DNA of 64,000 nucleotides from Parapedobacter tibetensis (GCF_024643205.1 NZ_JAMKQJ010000001.1:186001-250000); one strand, 5' to 3'; positions 17,601-25,932 are shown, counted from the stretch's first letter. Notes: generated from the sequence alone by a model not told the origin. Translations and numbers: made by a program.

Positions 17601-17770
17601 GAGATAGATACAGAAGCCCCAACTAGAGGAAGCTGTCCATCAGTGATCTTTCCATGGATAATGCCGTTCCCACTTTCTTGCGAAAACACCAGCATTCCAC
17701 AAAACACAAAAAGGGTTGTCAAACAGGCACTCCAACACTTTAAAATGCTTTCATAATGTTTATTTATCAT
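14663..17770 (-). CDS. SusC/RagA-family TonB-linked outer-membrane transporter
   Basis: A 1035-residue outer-membrane glycan importer. It has a signal peptide (about 1-31, ending VFSQ), a carboxypeptidase-regulatory-like domain (about 38-112: GKITDGQLPLVGASVSISG), the SusC linker VEVAYGKQRKREVTGS, a plug (IRGAASLFSSSQPLFVIDG; SEIETFTVLKDASATALYG) and a barrel ending in FGISTSFR. TonB-box spacing and length are normal for SusC. It heads the minus-strand locus susC-susD-GH106. No SusE/F, hybrid two-component or ECF sigma/anti-sigma genes are next to it; the nearest regulator is the divergent DeoR gene at 18127. Confidence 0.96.
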   Translation of the reverse strand: MINKHYESILKCWSACLTTLFVFCGMLVFSQESGNGIIHGKITDGQLPLVGASVSISGITIGTKTDANGNYSISLATGVYTVVASYVGYEPVKFANVKVTAGEKQELDIEMSGNVLLQEVEVAYGKQRKREVTGSIAEVSAAQLQDMPVGQFAQQLQGKVAGVQIAQSSGQPGRGMSFRIRGAASLFSSSQPLFVIDGLPITGSINNINPSEIETFTVLKDASATALYGSRAANGVILITTKRAKVGDAKVDFNSNYGIQQIPGNRVPNMMNAREFAQFMKERHEDRVKYEGFTGTLDPIYQNPEQYGEGTNWYQLLTRTAPIQNYDLTISTARENSTSTVVAGYQEQQGVIINTGTRLFSLRLNQDLTLADKLKIGFNIAPSYRIDHNNRLNSDGVGGWFQKAVEASPITPHINPDGSFPINVNTPGMVTNINPYALFTQIKDDYKTTRILGNAFLSYEFLEGLSLNTNLGVDKGAETRNYFIPSTVVQTGIATGVSTAVDNYSWTAEANLQYNKTFLNEHHMEAMLGYSAQRFDQESNTVTGTEFPSDEVEWINAATVISGGSSNTTHYSLLSTIARLNYNYKGKYLLSAAIRQDGSSRFGNNRKYGYFPSISAGWIISDESFMDRFEQINLLKLRASYGITGNNSFGNYVHVATLGDYNYVFDGSMVPGITIGNLGNDDLEWERNKQFDIGLDVSLLANRLSLTYDYYHKITDGMIQSRPIPQASGFSSIQYNIGVFEFWGHEIGVSTTNLTGNLQWNSSLNVSFDRNLIKSLVAPGFIRRNNTVSSDYFRNQEGRRLGEFYGFIYEGLYKDAEDLANSAQYIAGNNYSAVGTIKVRDVSGPNGVPDGVIDDVNDRTFIGDPTPDFQFGFSNDFRYKNFDLNITMAGSVGGDILNPVKWAYQTNMDGSRNLVAAAKDRWRSEENPGSGTYPRTLVNTTAIGRSVNSQWVENGSYLTVKNISLGYTVPLKNNLLMKHLRVYASIQQALVITGYTGMNPEINFSGLDATRGIGVDENAYPVPRTYSFGISTSFR

Positions 17771-18126
17771 AACGATTTAATTGGTATATAATGGCATTAA
17801 GTGAATTGGTAACTCAAAATTAGCGCGAATAAGTAAATTATCTGTCATGAACTGTCATGGTTTTAAATAAAAAACAAATGTATTTTAACATTATTAAAAT
17901 AATATTAAACATATATTAAAATATTAAATAAATAAAAATAAATCAGGTCAGGGTGTTGCACTGTAAAAAAGCATATATGCAGCGTTCCAATTCTTAACAA
18001 AGCAACTTTTATAGCTAAAAAGTTAGCTTATGTTCATAAAATCTGTTAACATTGTATCTTGGGTGACCAAATTAAAAGATATAAGGTTAAGAAACTTAAG
18101 GCATAATCGATATTAATATTATCCCG
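17771..18126. promoter_or_regulatory. Divergent regulatory region between susC and deoR
   Basis: 356 bp, strongly AT-rich at 17865-17950. On the minus strand, -7-like boxes TAATTTTG (17815-17822) and TACATTTG (17875-17882) face susC, without a clear -33 partner. Two copies of CTGTCATG stand in direct repeat with a 10-bp pitch at 17842-17849 and 17852-17859, one helical turn apart and inside the susC promoter zone. Facing deoR, TATCTTGG at about 18055 is a one-mismatch -7 box. No gene is present. Confidence 0.45.
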
Positions 18127-18894
18127 ATGAAAAATATTACTAAACGGCACCAATTCATCTTAGAGCGACTCAAAGACAAAGGCCAAATCACCATACCCGA
18201 ACTCATCGATCTTACGCAAGTATCGGGGGTGACCATTAGAAAGGATCTCAAGTTTCTGGAAGACAAGGGGCTTATTTTTATCACGCGTGGTGGGGCCTCG
18301 CTCACGAATCCCTATACTGTAGACCGCCCCATTTATGAAAAAGCGACCATTAACGCCGAGCAGAAAAAGAAAATTGCCCATGCTGCCGTCAAACTAATCG
18401 GAGAAAATGACGCCATCATCATCGGGTCGGGCACCACGGCATTTGAATTCGCTCATCATCTCCATCCACAAAAACCTTTGACAGTAATCACCCCTGCCGT
18501 GAAAGTGACCATGGAACTCTGCAATCGACCCAATGTGGAGGTATTGCAGCTTGGCGGCCTCATCCGCCCCAATTCATCATCCGTAGCGGGCCCCTATGCC
18601 GAATATATGCTTGATCGGGTATCGTGTGGAGTGCTATTCATTGGTGTAGATGGCATCGACCTCGGCTTTGGATTTTCGATCAGCAACCTAACCGAAGCCA
18701 ATATCAACCAAAAAATGATTAACACCTCACAAATCATCGTGGTGCTGGCAGACAGTTCTAAATTTGGGAAACGGGGCATCGGGAAGATCTGCGACTTGGA
18801 GCAGGTGCAATATATCATCACAGATGATGGCATCTCCGAGTCTACGGTGAGGGCCTTAGAGGACAATGGGGTAAAGGTAATCGTGGCCAAATAA
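18127..18894 (+). CDS. DeoR/GlpR-family transcriptional regulator
   Basis: A 255-residue cytoplasmic repressor. The N-terminal winged HTH (residues 5-57, with ITIPELIDLTQVSGVTIRKD and the DLKFLEDKGL wing) is the DeoR signature. The rest is the DeoR sensor domain (ISOCOT fold; IIGSGTTAFEFAHHL, VLQLGG, IGVDGIDLGFG, ADSSKFGKRG), which binds a phosphorylated sugar. It is transcribed away from susC, so it may control the rhamnosidase locus or itself. Alternatively it may serve the kinase operon at 1-2872. The operator has not been established, but a CTGTCATG direct repeat lies in the shared upstream region. Start ATG at 18127 is the only sensible one. Confidence 0.92.
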   Translation: MKNITKRHQFILERLKDKGQITIPELIDLTQVSGVTIRKDLKFLEDKGLIFITRGGASLTNPYTVDRPIYEKATINAEQKKKIAHAAVKLIGENDAIIIGSGTTAFEFAHHLHPQKPLTVITPAVKVTMELCNRPNVEVLQLGGLIRPNSSSVAGPYAEYMLDRVSCGVLFIGVDGIDLGFGFSISNLTEANINQKMINTSQIIVVLADSSKFGKRGIGKICDLEQVQYIITDDGISESTVRALEDNGVKVIVAK

Positions 18895-18906
18895 CCTGGG
18901 TATCCG

Positions 18907-19251
18907 CTACCGCTTCACTAAGAGCACTTCGTCATTGCCTAAGAGCAAATAGCCGTATTCATAGCAATAGCGGTATTGGTCGCCCTTCTTGGTCGTGTAA
19001 GTACTGGTGATATAACCGAAATCAAAACCTTCGTCCTGCAATGTTTTGCGTTTCAACTTTGCTTTACCATCGGGATTAAGGGTTTCAAGGATTTTCCGGT
19101 TGCGTTTAAGTATGGAATTGACCTTACGGAGATAGATAGTCTCCTCACTATGTAGTCGGTTGTTGTGGTTGCTGCGACAGGCATCGTCGCAGAATTTCTT
19201 GTCGGCTCGTCCAATGATTGGCTGTTCGCAATCTAGGCATCTTCGTTCCAT
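18907..19251 (-). CDS. Small zinc-ribbon protein of unknown function
   Basis: A 114-residue protein from the ATG at 19251. A longer reading from a TTG at 19257 adds only two residues. The first 30 residues hold CLDC and CDDAC, a four-cysteine zinc-ribbon pattern in the order seen in short Bacteroidota proteins with a DUF2116-type ribbon. A basic helix follows (YLRKVNSILKRNRKIL), then a beta-rich tail with several Tyr (YITSTYTTKKGDQYRYCYEYGYLLL). It probably binds nucleic acid or protein, but no function can be stated. It converges on deoR with a 12-bp gap. Confidence 0.75.
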   Translation of the reverse strand: MERRCLDCEQPIIGRADKKFCDDACRSNHNNRLHSEETIYLRKVNSILKRNRKILETLNPDGKAKLKRKTLQDEGFDFGYITSTYTTKKGDQYRYCYEYGYLLLGNDEVLLVKR

Positions 19252-19363
19252 AGGCAACGGCTTTGTTGAATAATTATGTTCAGATGATGGCTAAAGATAA
19301 GAGTTCTTCCATTAAATAAAAAACTTTTACGCTCACCATAACGTATGGGTATAACACCATTTT

Positions 19364-19391
19364 TATATTTGCGAGGCTAATTGTAGCTTTG
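19364..19391 (+). promoter_or_regulatory. Two -7 box candidates before the GT4 gene
   Basis: TATATTTG (19364-19371) and TAGCTTTG (19384-19391) both match TAnnTTTG, 41 and 21 bp before the glycosyltransferase ATG. Neither has a clear TTTG at -33, so which one is used cannot be said. Confidence 0.4.
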
Positions 19392-19411
19392 TCTACATTC
19401 ATCCTGCATAG

Positions 19412-20566
19412 ATGCGCATACTCATTATACACAACCATTACCAATCTTCAGGTGGCGAAGATGCTGTTTTTGAGCAAGAAAAATCATTATTATCTACCAC
19501 AGAAGTAGTTGCTTCACTCACTTTTCAAAATCGAAAGAGTTGGAAGGGCGCCTGGCAGACGTTATGGTCGCCCTGGAACATATGGGCAGGCCGCAGGGTA
19601 AAAAAGGCCATCCAAGCGCATCGGCCTGATGTCATCCATATCCACAATCTGCATTACGCTATCGGGCCCATTGCCATCCGTGTGGCCAAGCGACAGGGTA
19701 TTCCTGTGGTAATGACTCTCCACAACTATCGCCTATTATGCCCCTCGGCCACCCTGTTCCATCAGGGGAAGCCATTTACGGACAGCATACATGTTCGCTT
19801 CCCTTGGAAGGCCATCCGGTTGGGTGTGCATGCCGGCTCTATGGCCAAAACCTTTTGGCTTGCGTTTACGGTGTGGCTGCATAAGAAAATAGGCACCTGG
19901 CAAATGGTAGACCGTTACATTGCGCTGACGGACTTTGCCAAAAGGTTATTCCTCGACTCAACGTTCGGGGTGCCTGCAAACCAGTTTACAGTGAAACCCA
20001 ATTTCGTGACAGAACCAAACCTACGTCCTATGAAACGGCAACCGCATTTCCTATTTATCGGCCGGCTTACCGAAGAAAAAGGCATCGCTGTATTACTGGA
20101 AGCTTTCATGGACAGCAATCTATTGCTCCGGATAGCGGGAGACGGGCCACTAAAGGGCGCTGTTGTGAATGCCTCCAAAAAGTACACCAACATCACCTAT
20201 CTTGGCAGACTTGACAGAGCCGCTATCGGCGCACAACTAGCCGAATGTAGCGCGCTGATATTCCCATCCATCTGGTATGAGGGCATGCCGATGACCATCA
20301 TAGAGGCTTTTGCCGCCGGCACTCCCATGATTGCCAGCGACATTGGCGCAATGCCGTCCATGGTCGCCGAAGGCCGCTCCGGATACCTGTTCCCCGCCGG
20401 GAATGCGTCGGCATTACGAAAAAAAATACAACAATGGTTTCATACAGATGAAGCCGCCAAGGCGCAGTTGGGAAGCATTGCGCGGCAGGAATATGAGCGC
20501 AGGTATACTCCGGAAAAAAATAAAACCTTACTTTTAGGAATCTATGCAGCTGTCATACAACGATAA
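19412..20566 (+). CDS. GT4-family glycosyltransferase
   Basis: A 384-residue GT-B fold enzyme that transfers a sugar from a nucleotide donor to a glycan or lipid acceptor at the cytoplasmic face. N-terminal half: MRILIIHNHYQSSGGED, DVIHIHNLHYAIGP, PVVMTLHNYRLLCP. C-terminal donor-binding half: FLFIGRLTEEKGI (about 214-226), IAGDGPL, then the GT4 E-x7-E type motif YEGMPMTIIEAFAAGTP. Length is typical. It is followed after 41 bp by a sulfatase gene on the same strand; whether they form an operon is not certain. No polysaccharide cluster surrounds it, so acceptor and donor are unknown. Confidence 0.9.
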   Translation: MRILIIHNHYQSSGGEDAVFEQEKSLLSTTEVVASLTFQNRKSWKGAWQTLWSPWNIWAGRRVKKAIQAHRPDVIHIHNLHYAIGPIAIRVAKRQGIPVVMTLHNYRLLCPSATLFHQGKPFTDSIHVRFPWKAIRLGVHAGSMAKTFWLAFTVWLHKKIGTWQMVDRYIALTDFAKRLFLDSTFGVPANQFTVKPNFVTEPNLRPMKRQPHFLFIGRLTEEKGIAVLLEAFMDSNLLLRIAGDGPLKGAVVNASKKYTNITYLGRLDRAAIGAQLAECSALIFPSIWYEGMPMTIIEAFAAGTPMIASDIGAMPSMVAEGRSGYLFPAGNASALRKKIQQWFHTDEAAKAQLGSIARQEYERRYTPEKNKTLLLGIYAAVIQR

Positions 20567-20607
20567 CCTACACAGAAAAGGCCAGTTACTAAATCAAATT
20601 AAATACC

Positions 20608-22050
20608 ATGAGATCGCTTCTTATTCACGCACTATCATTCATTTGCACGATATCGTTTATGGGCTGCACACCCCAATCAAGGCATACCGAAAAAAGCCCG
20701 AATATTGTGTTCATCCTCGCCGATGACTTAGGGTATGGTGATTTGGGTTCTTACGGCCAACAGCTTATCAAAACTCCCCATCTCGACCGGCTCGCCGCCG
20801 AAGGGATGCGTTTTACGCAGTTCTACGTGGGCACTACGGTATGCGCTCCTTCCCGATCGGCCTTGCTTACCGGACAACACACCGGGCACACGTTCGTGAG
20901 GGGCAACAAGGAAATTCAGCCTGAAGGGCAAGAGCCACTTCCTGATTCTGCCCAGACTTTTGCTCAACTGCTACAACAAACAGGCTACGTAACAGGGGCC
21001 TTTGGCAAATGGGGCTTGGGTATGGTGGGTACCAGTGGCGATCCCAACCAAAAAGGCTTCGATGTTTTCTTTGGATACAACTGCCAACGCCAATCGCACC
21101 GCTATTATCCCACCCATCTGTGGCACAACGATGAGAAAGTCGTACTGGAGGGCAATGACCTAACGGATAAGGCATACTATGCGCCAGAAATCATTCAGAA
21201 TCAAACCCTGGCATTCATTGAAAGCAATAAAGATAAACCTTTCTTCCTGTTCGTGCCTATGGTTTTGCCCCATGCCGAGCTCCAAGGCCCTGAAGACGAA
21301 CATTATAAACAGTATGCAGAAACCTTCGACGAGACGCCCCACCAAGGTAACGGCTATGGTCCGGATGCCACCACTGGGGGTTACGCGTCTGTGGACAAGC
21401 CCAGGGCCACATATGCTGCCATGGTAAGCCGGCTGGACGCCTATGTAGGTCAGGTATTGGAAAAACTGGATGAGCTGGGCCTGGCTGACAACACAATCGT
21501 CCTGTTCGGAAGCGACAACGGTCCGCATGTAGAAGGAGGTGCCGATCCTAATTTTTTTAACAGCGCAGGCGGACTGCGCGGTGTGAAGCGTGACTTGTAT
21601 GAAGGCGGCATCCGTACGCCTTTCATTGTAAGGTGGCCGGGAAAGGTTGCTGCGGGAAGCTCTTCGGACCATATCGGTGCGTTTTGGGATATCATGCCTA
21701 CATTCGTGGAAATTGCGGGCGCACCGAAGCCCAATTATACCGATGGCCTTTCGTTTTTGCCTACGCTGCTTGGACAAGAAGGGCAACAACAACACGCATA
21801 CCTCTACTGGGAGTTCCACGAAGGCGGCGGCAGGCAGGCGGTACGTATGGGCAATTGGAAGGGCGTTCGGTTGCAGGTCAAGAAAAATCCGGATGCTCCC
21901 ATCGAGCTTTATGACTTGGCCACCGATACCGCCGAACAGCATAATGTCGCCGACGAGCATCCGGACATTGTAAAGCAAATAGCGGAACTCATGAAGGAAT
22001 CGCATCAGGAAAGCGCGGTATTCCCTTTTTTCGGCGGGCGAACGGAATAG
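20608..22050 (+). CDS. Arylsulfatase-type sulfatase lipoprotein (family S1)
   Basis: A 480-residue envelope protein with a lipoprotein signal (ICTISFMGC, Cys20). The alkaline-phosphatase fold starts NIVFILADDLGYGDLGSYG with the metal-binding DD. The maturation motif is C79-A-P-S-R83 within TTVCAPSRSALLTGQ; Cys79 would be converted to formylglycine. Further blocks are GAFGKWGLG, LFGSDNGPHVEGG (metal-binding DN) and RTPFIVRWPGK. It cleaves sulfate esters from glycans or aryl compounds at the cell surface. The required anaerobic sulfatase-maturating enzyme is not in the window. The substrate is unknown; it does not sit in the PUL itself. A short stem-loop follows at 22084. Confidence 0.93.
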   Translation: MRSLLIHALSFICTISFMGCTPQSRHTEKSPNIVFILADDLGYGDLGSYGQQLIKTPHLDRLAAEGMRFTQFYVGTTVCAPSRSALLTGQHTGHTFVRGNKEIQPEGQEPLPDSAQTFAQLLQQTGYVTGAFGKWGLGMVGTSGDPNQKGFDVFFGYNCQRQSHRYYPTHLWHNDEKVVLEGNDLTDKAYYAPEIIQNQTLAFIESNKDKPFFLFVPMVLPHAELQGPEDEHYKQYAETFDETPHQGNGYGPDATTGGYASVDKPRATYAAMVSRLDAYVGQVLEKLDELGLADNTIVLFGSDNGPHVEGGADPNFFNSAGGLRGVKRDLYEGGIRTPFIVRWPGKVAAGSSSDHIGAFWDIMPTFVEIAGAPKPNYTDGLSFLPTLLGQEGQQQHAYLYWEFHEGGGRQAVRMGNWKGVRLQVKKNPDAPIELYDLATDTAEQHNVADEHPDIVKQIAELMKESHQESAVFPFFGGRTE

Positions 22051-22458
22051 GACAACCTAACACAATATCATTTTACTTTGTGCTTCTTCCATCACGCGGA
22101 AGAAATTACTGTACCCTATTCTGATAATTTCTTATATGTAGATAGAAAAAGGATAAGATAATCTCAGTACTAAGTGTGTTTATTATTATCTTTATAACGT
22201 TATTATATAATAGTATAAATTTTCTTCTTTGCTTATTTAATTTTTTATAAAGAGAAGCCATAGGGAGATCGTATACAATGTGTCATCCATTATGTCACTG
22301 AGGTCGTAGTCCAGCATAATATAACAACATGAAAAACAACGCTAAAACCTGTGGTTATACGAAAAATGTAACAATAGGTTTCCTTTTTCATCCAAGAATG
22401 GTAAACTTGCAAGTGTTATTATCAACATAGCTTGTTCTGTTAACCATATCACAGCACA
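22051..22458. other. Intergenic region after the sulfatase gene
   Basis: 408 bp without a convincing gene. At 22084-22104 a stem TTCTTCC/GGAAGAA with a 7-base loop follows the sulfatase stop by 33 bp, a weak terminator candidate without a T-run. The part 22170-22260 is very AT-rich. A possible 33-codon reading frame at 22330 lacks any support. The M16 promoter should lie in 22380-22450, where TAGCTTGT is only a poor -7 match. Confidence 0.35.
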
Positions 22459-23796
22459 ATGAAGAAAATTCTATCAGCCCTTGCGTTTGCCGGTTTACTG
22501 TTGCATGCAGTTACTCCCGCAAATGCCCAAAACAGCATTGAGTTCAAGGAATTCAAGCTGGATAATGGCCTCACGGTCATCCTCCACCAAGACAAGACCA
22601 CTCCTATCGTGGCTGTATCTGTCATGTATCATGTGGGCTCGAAAAACGAGAACCCGGAGCGTACCGGCTTTGCCCACTTCTTTGAACACTTGCTCTTCGA
22701 GGGCACCGAAAACATTGGCCGGGGCGAGTACATGAAAAAAATCGAATCCATCGGCGGCACGCTCAATGCATTTACCTCCAATGACATCACCTACTACCAT
22801 GAAGTGGTACCTTCCAATTATCTAGAGACTGCGCTTTATATGGAAAGCGAACGCATGCTACATGCTAAGATTGATTCCATAGGCATCGCCACGCAACGCA
22901 GCGTCGTCAAAGAGGAGAAGAAACAATCGTATGACAACCGCCCATATGGTACCATTCTGTTGGAGACCTTCAAACGTACCCATCAAGTGCATCCCTATAA
23001 TTGGACGGTCATCGGTTCAACCGAGCATTTGGATGCAGCCACGTTGGATGAATTCATGCAGTTTTACCGAACTTATTATGTACCCAACAATGCCGTGCTT
23101 TCCATCGCGGGCGATATCGATTATGCCCAAACCGAGGAATGGATAAGGAAATACTTTACGGAGATACCGATCGGCATTGGCACCATCAATCGCCCTTCGG
23201 TTAAGGAGCCGAAGCGCACCGCGGAAATACGTGATATCGTCTATGACAACATCCAATTGCCTGCGGTCATCCATGCCTATAACCTACCTCCAAAAAAACA
23301 CAAAGATGGCCCTGCACTGGAAATGTTATCCACTTATCTTACCGGTGGAAAAAGCTCGTTGCTAACCAAGGAAGTGGTAGACAGGCAGCAAAAAGCCGTG
23401 GCCGTGGCAGCTTTCCCATTGGATTTGGAAGATGGGGGTGTATTCCTGCTGTATGGAATTGCTAACATGGGCGTAGCGGCAGACACGGTTGAACAAGCTA
23501 TTGATGAGCAAATCAATAAAGTCATGGCCAATGGGATTTCGGAAACTGATTTCCAGAAGCTCAAAGCGCAGATTGAAAACTCCGTAGTAAACCGACATGC
23601 CTCCGTGGCGGGCATTGCACAAAGCCTTGCCGAAGCCAAGACATTTTTCGGCGATGCCAATGCCGTGAACAAAGAGCTGGACAAATACAATAAAGTTTCC
23701 CGCTCCGACATTCAACGGGTGGCAAAGGAGTATCTCAACAAGGATGGCCGGGTAGTATTGTATTACTTACCCAAACCTGCCCAAGCACAGCAATAG
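22459..23796 (+). CDS. M16-family zinc peptidase (catalytic member)
   Basis: A 445-residue exported peptidase. The signal peptide ends at ANAQ (residue 24), so it acts in the periplasm or outer membrane. The inverted zinc motif HFFEH is at residues 73-77 and the third ligand Glu153 lies 76 residues later, exactly the M16 spacing. The second M16 domain (about 180-350) and the glycine-rich LTGGKSSLL follow. M16 enzymes degrade peptides inside a clam-shell of four domains. With about 445 residues this protein supplies two, so it should pair with the following gene (34 bp downstream). That gene lacks the zinc motif, the usual arrangement of bacterial M16 heterodimers. Confidence 0.93.
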   Translation: MKKILSALAFAGLLLHAVTPANAQNSIEFKEFKLDNGLTVILHQDKTTPIVAVSVMYHVGSKNENPERTGFAHFFEHLLFEGTENIGRGEYMKKIESIGGTLNAFTSNDITYYHEVVPSNYLETALYMESERMLHAKIDSIGIATQRSVVKEEKKQSYDNRPYGTILLETFKRTHQVHPYNWTVIGSTEHLDAATLDEFMQFYRTYYVPNNAVLSIAGDIDYAQTEEWIRKYFTEIPIGIGTINRPSVKEPKRTAEIRDIVYDNIQLPAVIHAYNLPPKKHKDGPALEMLSTYLTGGKSSLLTKEVVDRQQKAVAVAAFPLDLEDGGVFLLYGIANMGVAADTVEQAIDEQINKVMANGISETDFQKLKAQIENSVVNRHASVAGIAQSLAEAKTFFGDANAVNKELDKYNKVSRSDIQRVAKEYLNKDGRVVLYYLPKPAQAQQ

Positions 23797-23829
23797 GCCG
23801 TATCATTTTATCAATAAATAGGAAAAGCC

Positions 23830-25875
23830 ATGAACAAGATCAGCATATACCTCTTAGTTGCATTATGCAGCACTGCGGCTGCTTTTGCCCAAGTAGATCG
23901 CAGCAAATACCCCGAACCCGGTCCGGCGCCACAAATCAATATCGGCGAACCTGCCACGTTCACCTTGCCTAATGGATTGAACGTGTTCGTGGTAGAAAAT
24001 CACAAATTACCGCGGGTCACCTACTCGTTGGTATTGGACCGTGATCCCCTCTTCGAAGGCGATAAGGCCGGCATCACTTCCCTCATGGGCGACATGCTCT
24101 TGGGTGGCACCACCGGCCGTAGTAAGGACGAACTGGATGAGGCCATCGACCGCATCGGCGCACGCATCGGCGCATCCTCCACTTCGGCAAATGCTTCATC
24201 CTTGAAAAAATACAACGGCCAATTGCTTGAACTATTTGCCGATGTACTGTTCAATCCTTCGTTCCCACAGGCAGAGTTAGATAAGCTCAAGAAACAGACT
24301 ATCTCAGGCCTGGCTGCTGCCAAGGACGACCCCAATAGCATCGTGGGTGTGGTGAGAAACGCTGCCATGTATGGCAAGGACCATCCTTATGGGGAAACCG
24401 AAACCGAAAAGACGGTGGAAAACATCCAGGTAGAAGACATTAAAAACTACTACAACACTTATTTTAAGCCCAACATTTCCTACCTAGCCATCGTGGGTGA
24501 TATTACCGTAGACGAGGCAAAAAGACTTGTGGATAAGTACTTTGCAAATTGGCAAAAAGGCGAGGTACCCAAGCACGAATGGCCGGCTCCCAAAACTCCC
24601 CAAGGCAACAAGGTGGTGCTGGCAAACCGTACCGCAAGCGCCCAATCCATCATTAATGTGGGTTACCCGTTTGATCTCAAGCCCAATGACCCGGATGTCA
24701 TTGCCGCCAGCGTAGTGAGCCGTGTACTTGGGGGTGGTTCGTCGGGCCGTTTGTTCCTCAATCTACGCGAAGACAAGGGATACACCTATGGTGCGTATGG
24801 AGGCATCAGCCCAGGCAAACTCACCGCTACCATCAATACCAACGCCAGCGTGAGTACAGCCGTCACCGATAGCGCCACGCAGGAATTCATCCATGAGTTG
24901 AAAAGGCTAAGCGAGAAAACGATCACACAGGATGAGCTCGACCTCGCTAAGGCCGCGCTGGCAGGCAGCTTTGGCCGTTCGCTGGAGCAGCCATCTACAA
25001 TAGCCAGCTTTGCCATCAATACGGAATTACAGAAGCTTCCGAATGATTATTATAAAAATTACCTAAAAAACCTCGACGCCATTACACTGGATCAGATAAA
25101 TGACATTGCTTCCAAGTATGTCCGTGGTGATAACCTACAAATTACCGTCGTGGGCAAGACGGATGACTTCGCCGACAAGATGGCACGTTTTGGCGATGTA
25201 CAATTCTATACCGTCACAGGTGATCCAGAAGTGAAAGTGGAAATCACCGATGCCAGTATCACCGCCGAAGGCGTTATCGCGAAATACATCGAAGCCATTG
25301 GTGGCCCAGAAAAACTAAAGGCGGTGAAAACTTTGAAATCCGTAATCGAAGCAGAGATTCAAGGGATGGCCATCAGTATCGAACAATTGGTAGACAAAGA
25401 CAAAGGCATTGCCGTGCAAAACACCAAAATGGGTGGGCAGGTGCTATCAAAAGTGCTCATTACGAAAGACAAGGTAAACATAACGGCACAAGGGCAACCG
25501 CAAGAACTCCCTGCCGAAGCAGCTAAGGCCTACCAGATACTTTTGGATATTTTCCCGGAACTTACTTATGGGGAGAAGGGTGCTAGCCTGGAGTTGGACG
25601 GTATAACCAAGGTGAATGATGAGGATGCATATAAAGTGAAAATAACTCAGGGAAGCATCTCTACCGTCGACTACTTCAGCATCGCATCTGGCCTCAAACT
25701 AAAATCAGAAAGCGAATTGTCTGGCGAAACAACCATTGCACAATATGGCACATACGGCGGTATACAATTCCCGGAAACCATCACCATCGTTAACAAGATG
25801 ATGCCCATGCCGTTGAAAGCGGTGACCAAAGAAGTGGTCATTAATGGGGAAATCAGCGCTGAAGAACTGAAATAA
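23830..25875 (+). CDS. M16-family peptidase, non-catalytic partner with C-terminal extension
   Basis: A 681-residue exported protein (signal peptide about 1-20, AAAFAQ). Residues about 35-450 are an M16 pair of domains. The position of HxxEH is occupied by SLMGDMLLGG, so zinc cannot be bound; this is the regulatory or substrate-binding half. It keeps the glycine-rich LGGGSSGRLFLNLREDKGYTYG block and the Arg/Tyr residues that complete the partner's active site in known heterodimers. Residues about 475-681 are an extra domain (VIAKYIEAIGGPEKLKAVK, then alternating strands), resembling lipoprotein-carrier-like (LolA/DUF4292-type) folds. The gene ends at a strong bidirectional hairpin. Confidence 0.9.
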   Translation: MNKISIYLLVALCSTAAAFAQVDRSKYPEPGPAPQINIGEPATFTLPNGLNVFVVENHKLPRVTYSLVLDRDPLFEGDKAGITSLMGDMLLGGTTGRSKDELDEAIDRIGARIGASSTSANASSLKKYNGQLLELFADVLFNPSFPQAELDKLKKQTISGLAAAKDDPNSIVGVVRNAAMYGKDHPYGETETEKTVENIQVEDIKNYYNTYFKPNISYLAIVGDITVDEAKRLVDKYFANWQKGEVPKHEWPAPKTPQGNKVVLANRTASAQSIINVGYPFDLKPNDPDVIAASVVSRVLGGGSSGRLFLNLREDKGYTYGAYGGISPGKLTATINTNASVSTAVTDSATQEFIHELKRLSEKTITQDELDLAKAALAGSFGRSLEQPSTIASFAINTELQKLPNDYYKNYLKNLDAITLDQINDIASKYVRGDNLQITVVGKTDDFADKMARFGDVQFYTVTGDPEVKVEITDASITAEGVIAKYIEAIGGPEKLKAVKTLKSVIEAEIQGMAISIEQLVDKDKGIAVQNTKMGGQVLSKVLITKDKVNITAQGQPQELPAEAAKAYQILLDIFPELTYGEKGASLELDGITKVNDEDAYKVKITQGSISTVDYFSIASGLKLKSESELSGETTIAQYGTYGGIQFPETITIVNKMMPMPLKAVTKEVVINGEISAEELK

Positions 25876-25880
25876 TAGCT

Positions 25881-25932
25881 AAACCTGATGGGTTAGAAAT
25901 CAGGTCTGATAGCTTTTTAAAAACCTATCAGG
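25881..25932. terminator. Bidirectional terminator between M16 and FMN reductase genes
   Basis: Convergent genes end at 25875 (+) and 25935 (-). Between them AAACCTGATGGGTT (25881-25894) pairs with AAACCTATCAGG (25921-25932) with one mismatch in the core. An alternative inner hairpin joins CTGATAG (25906-25912) to CTATCAG (25925-25931) around a T5/A5 core, which supplies a T-run on both strands. It is a diverged member of the AAACCT..AGGTTT hairpin family found elsewhere in the window. Confidence 0.65.

Noticed and set aside
21160..22005. A 281-codon minus-strand frame inside the sulfatase gene
   Set aside because: Fully antisense to a well-supported sulfatase. The translation shows no domain and the length is explained by codon bias of the sense gene.
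22330..22431. A 33-codon frame between the sulfatase and M16 genes
   Set aside because: No conserved feature, poor initiation context; more likely non-coding leader DNA.
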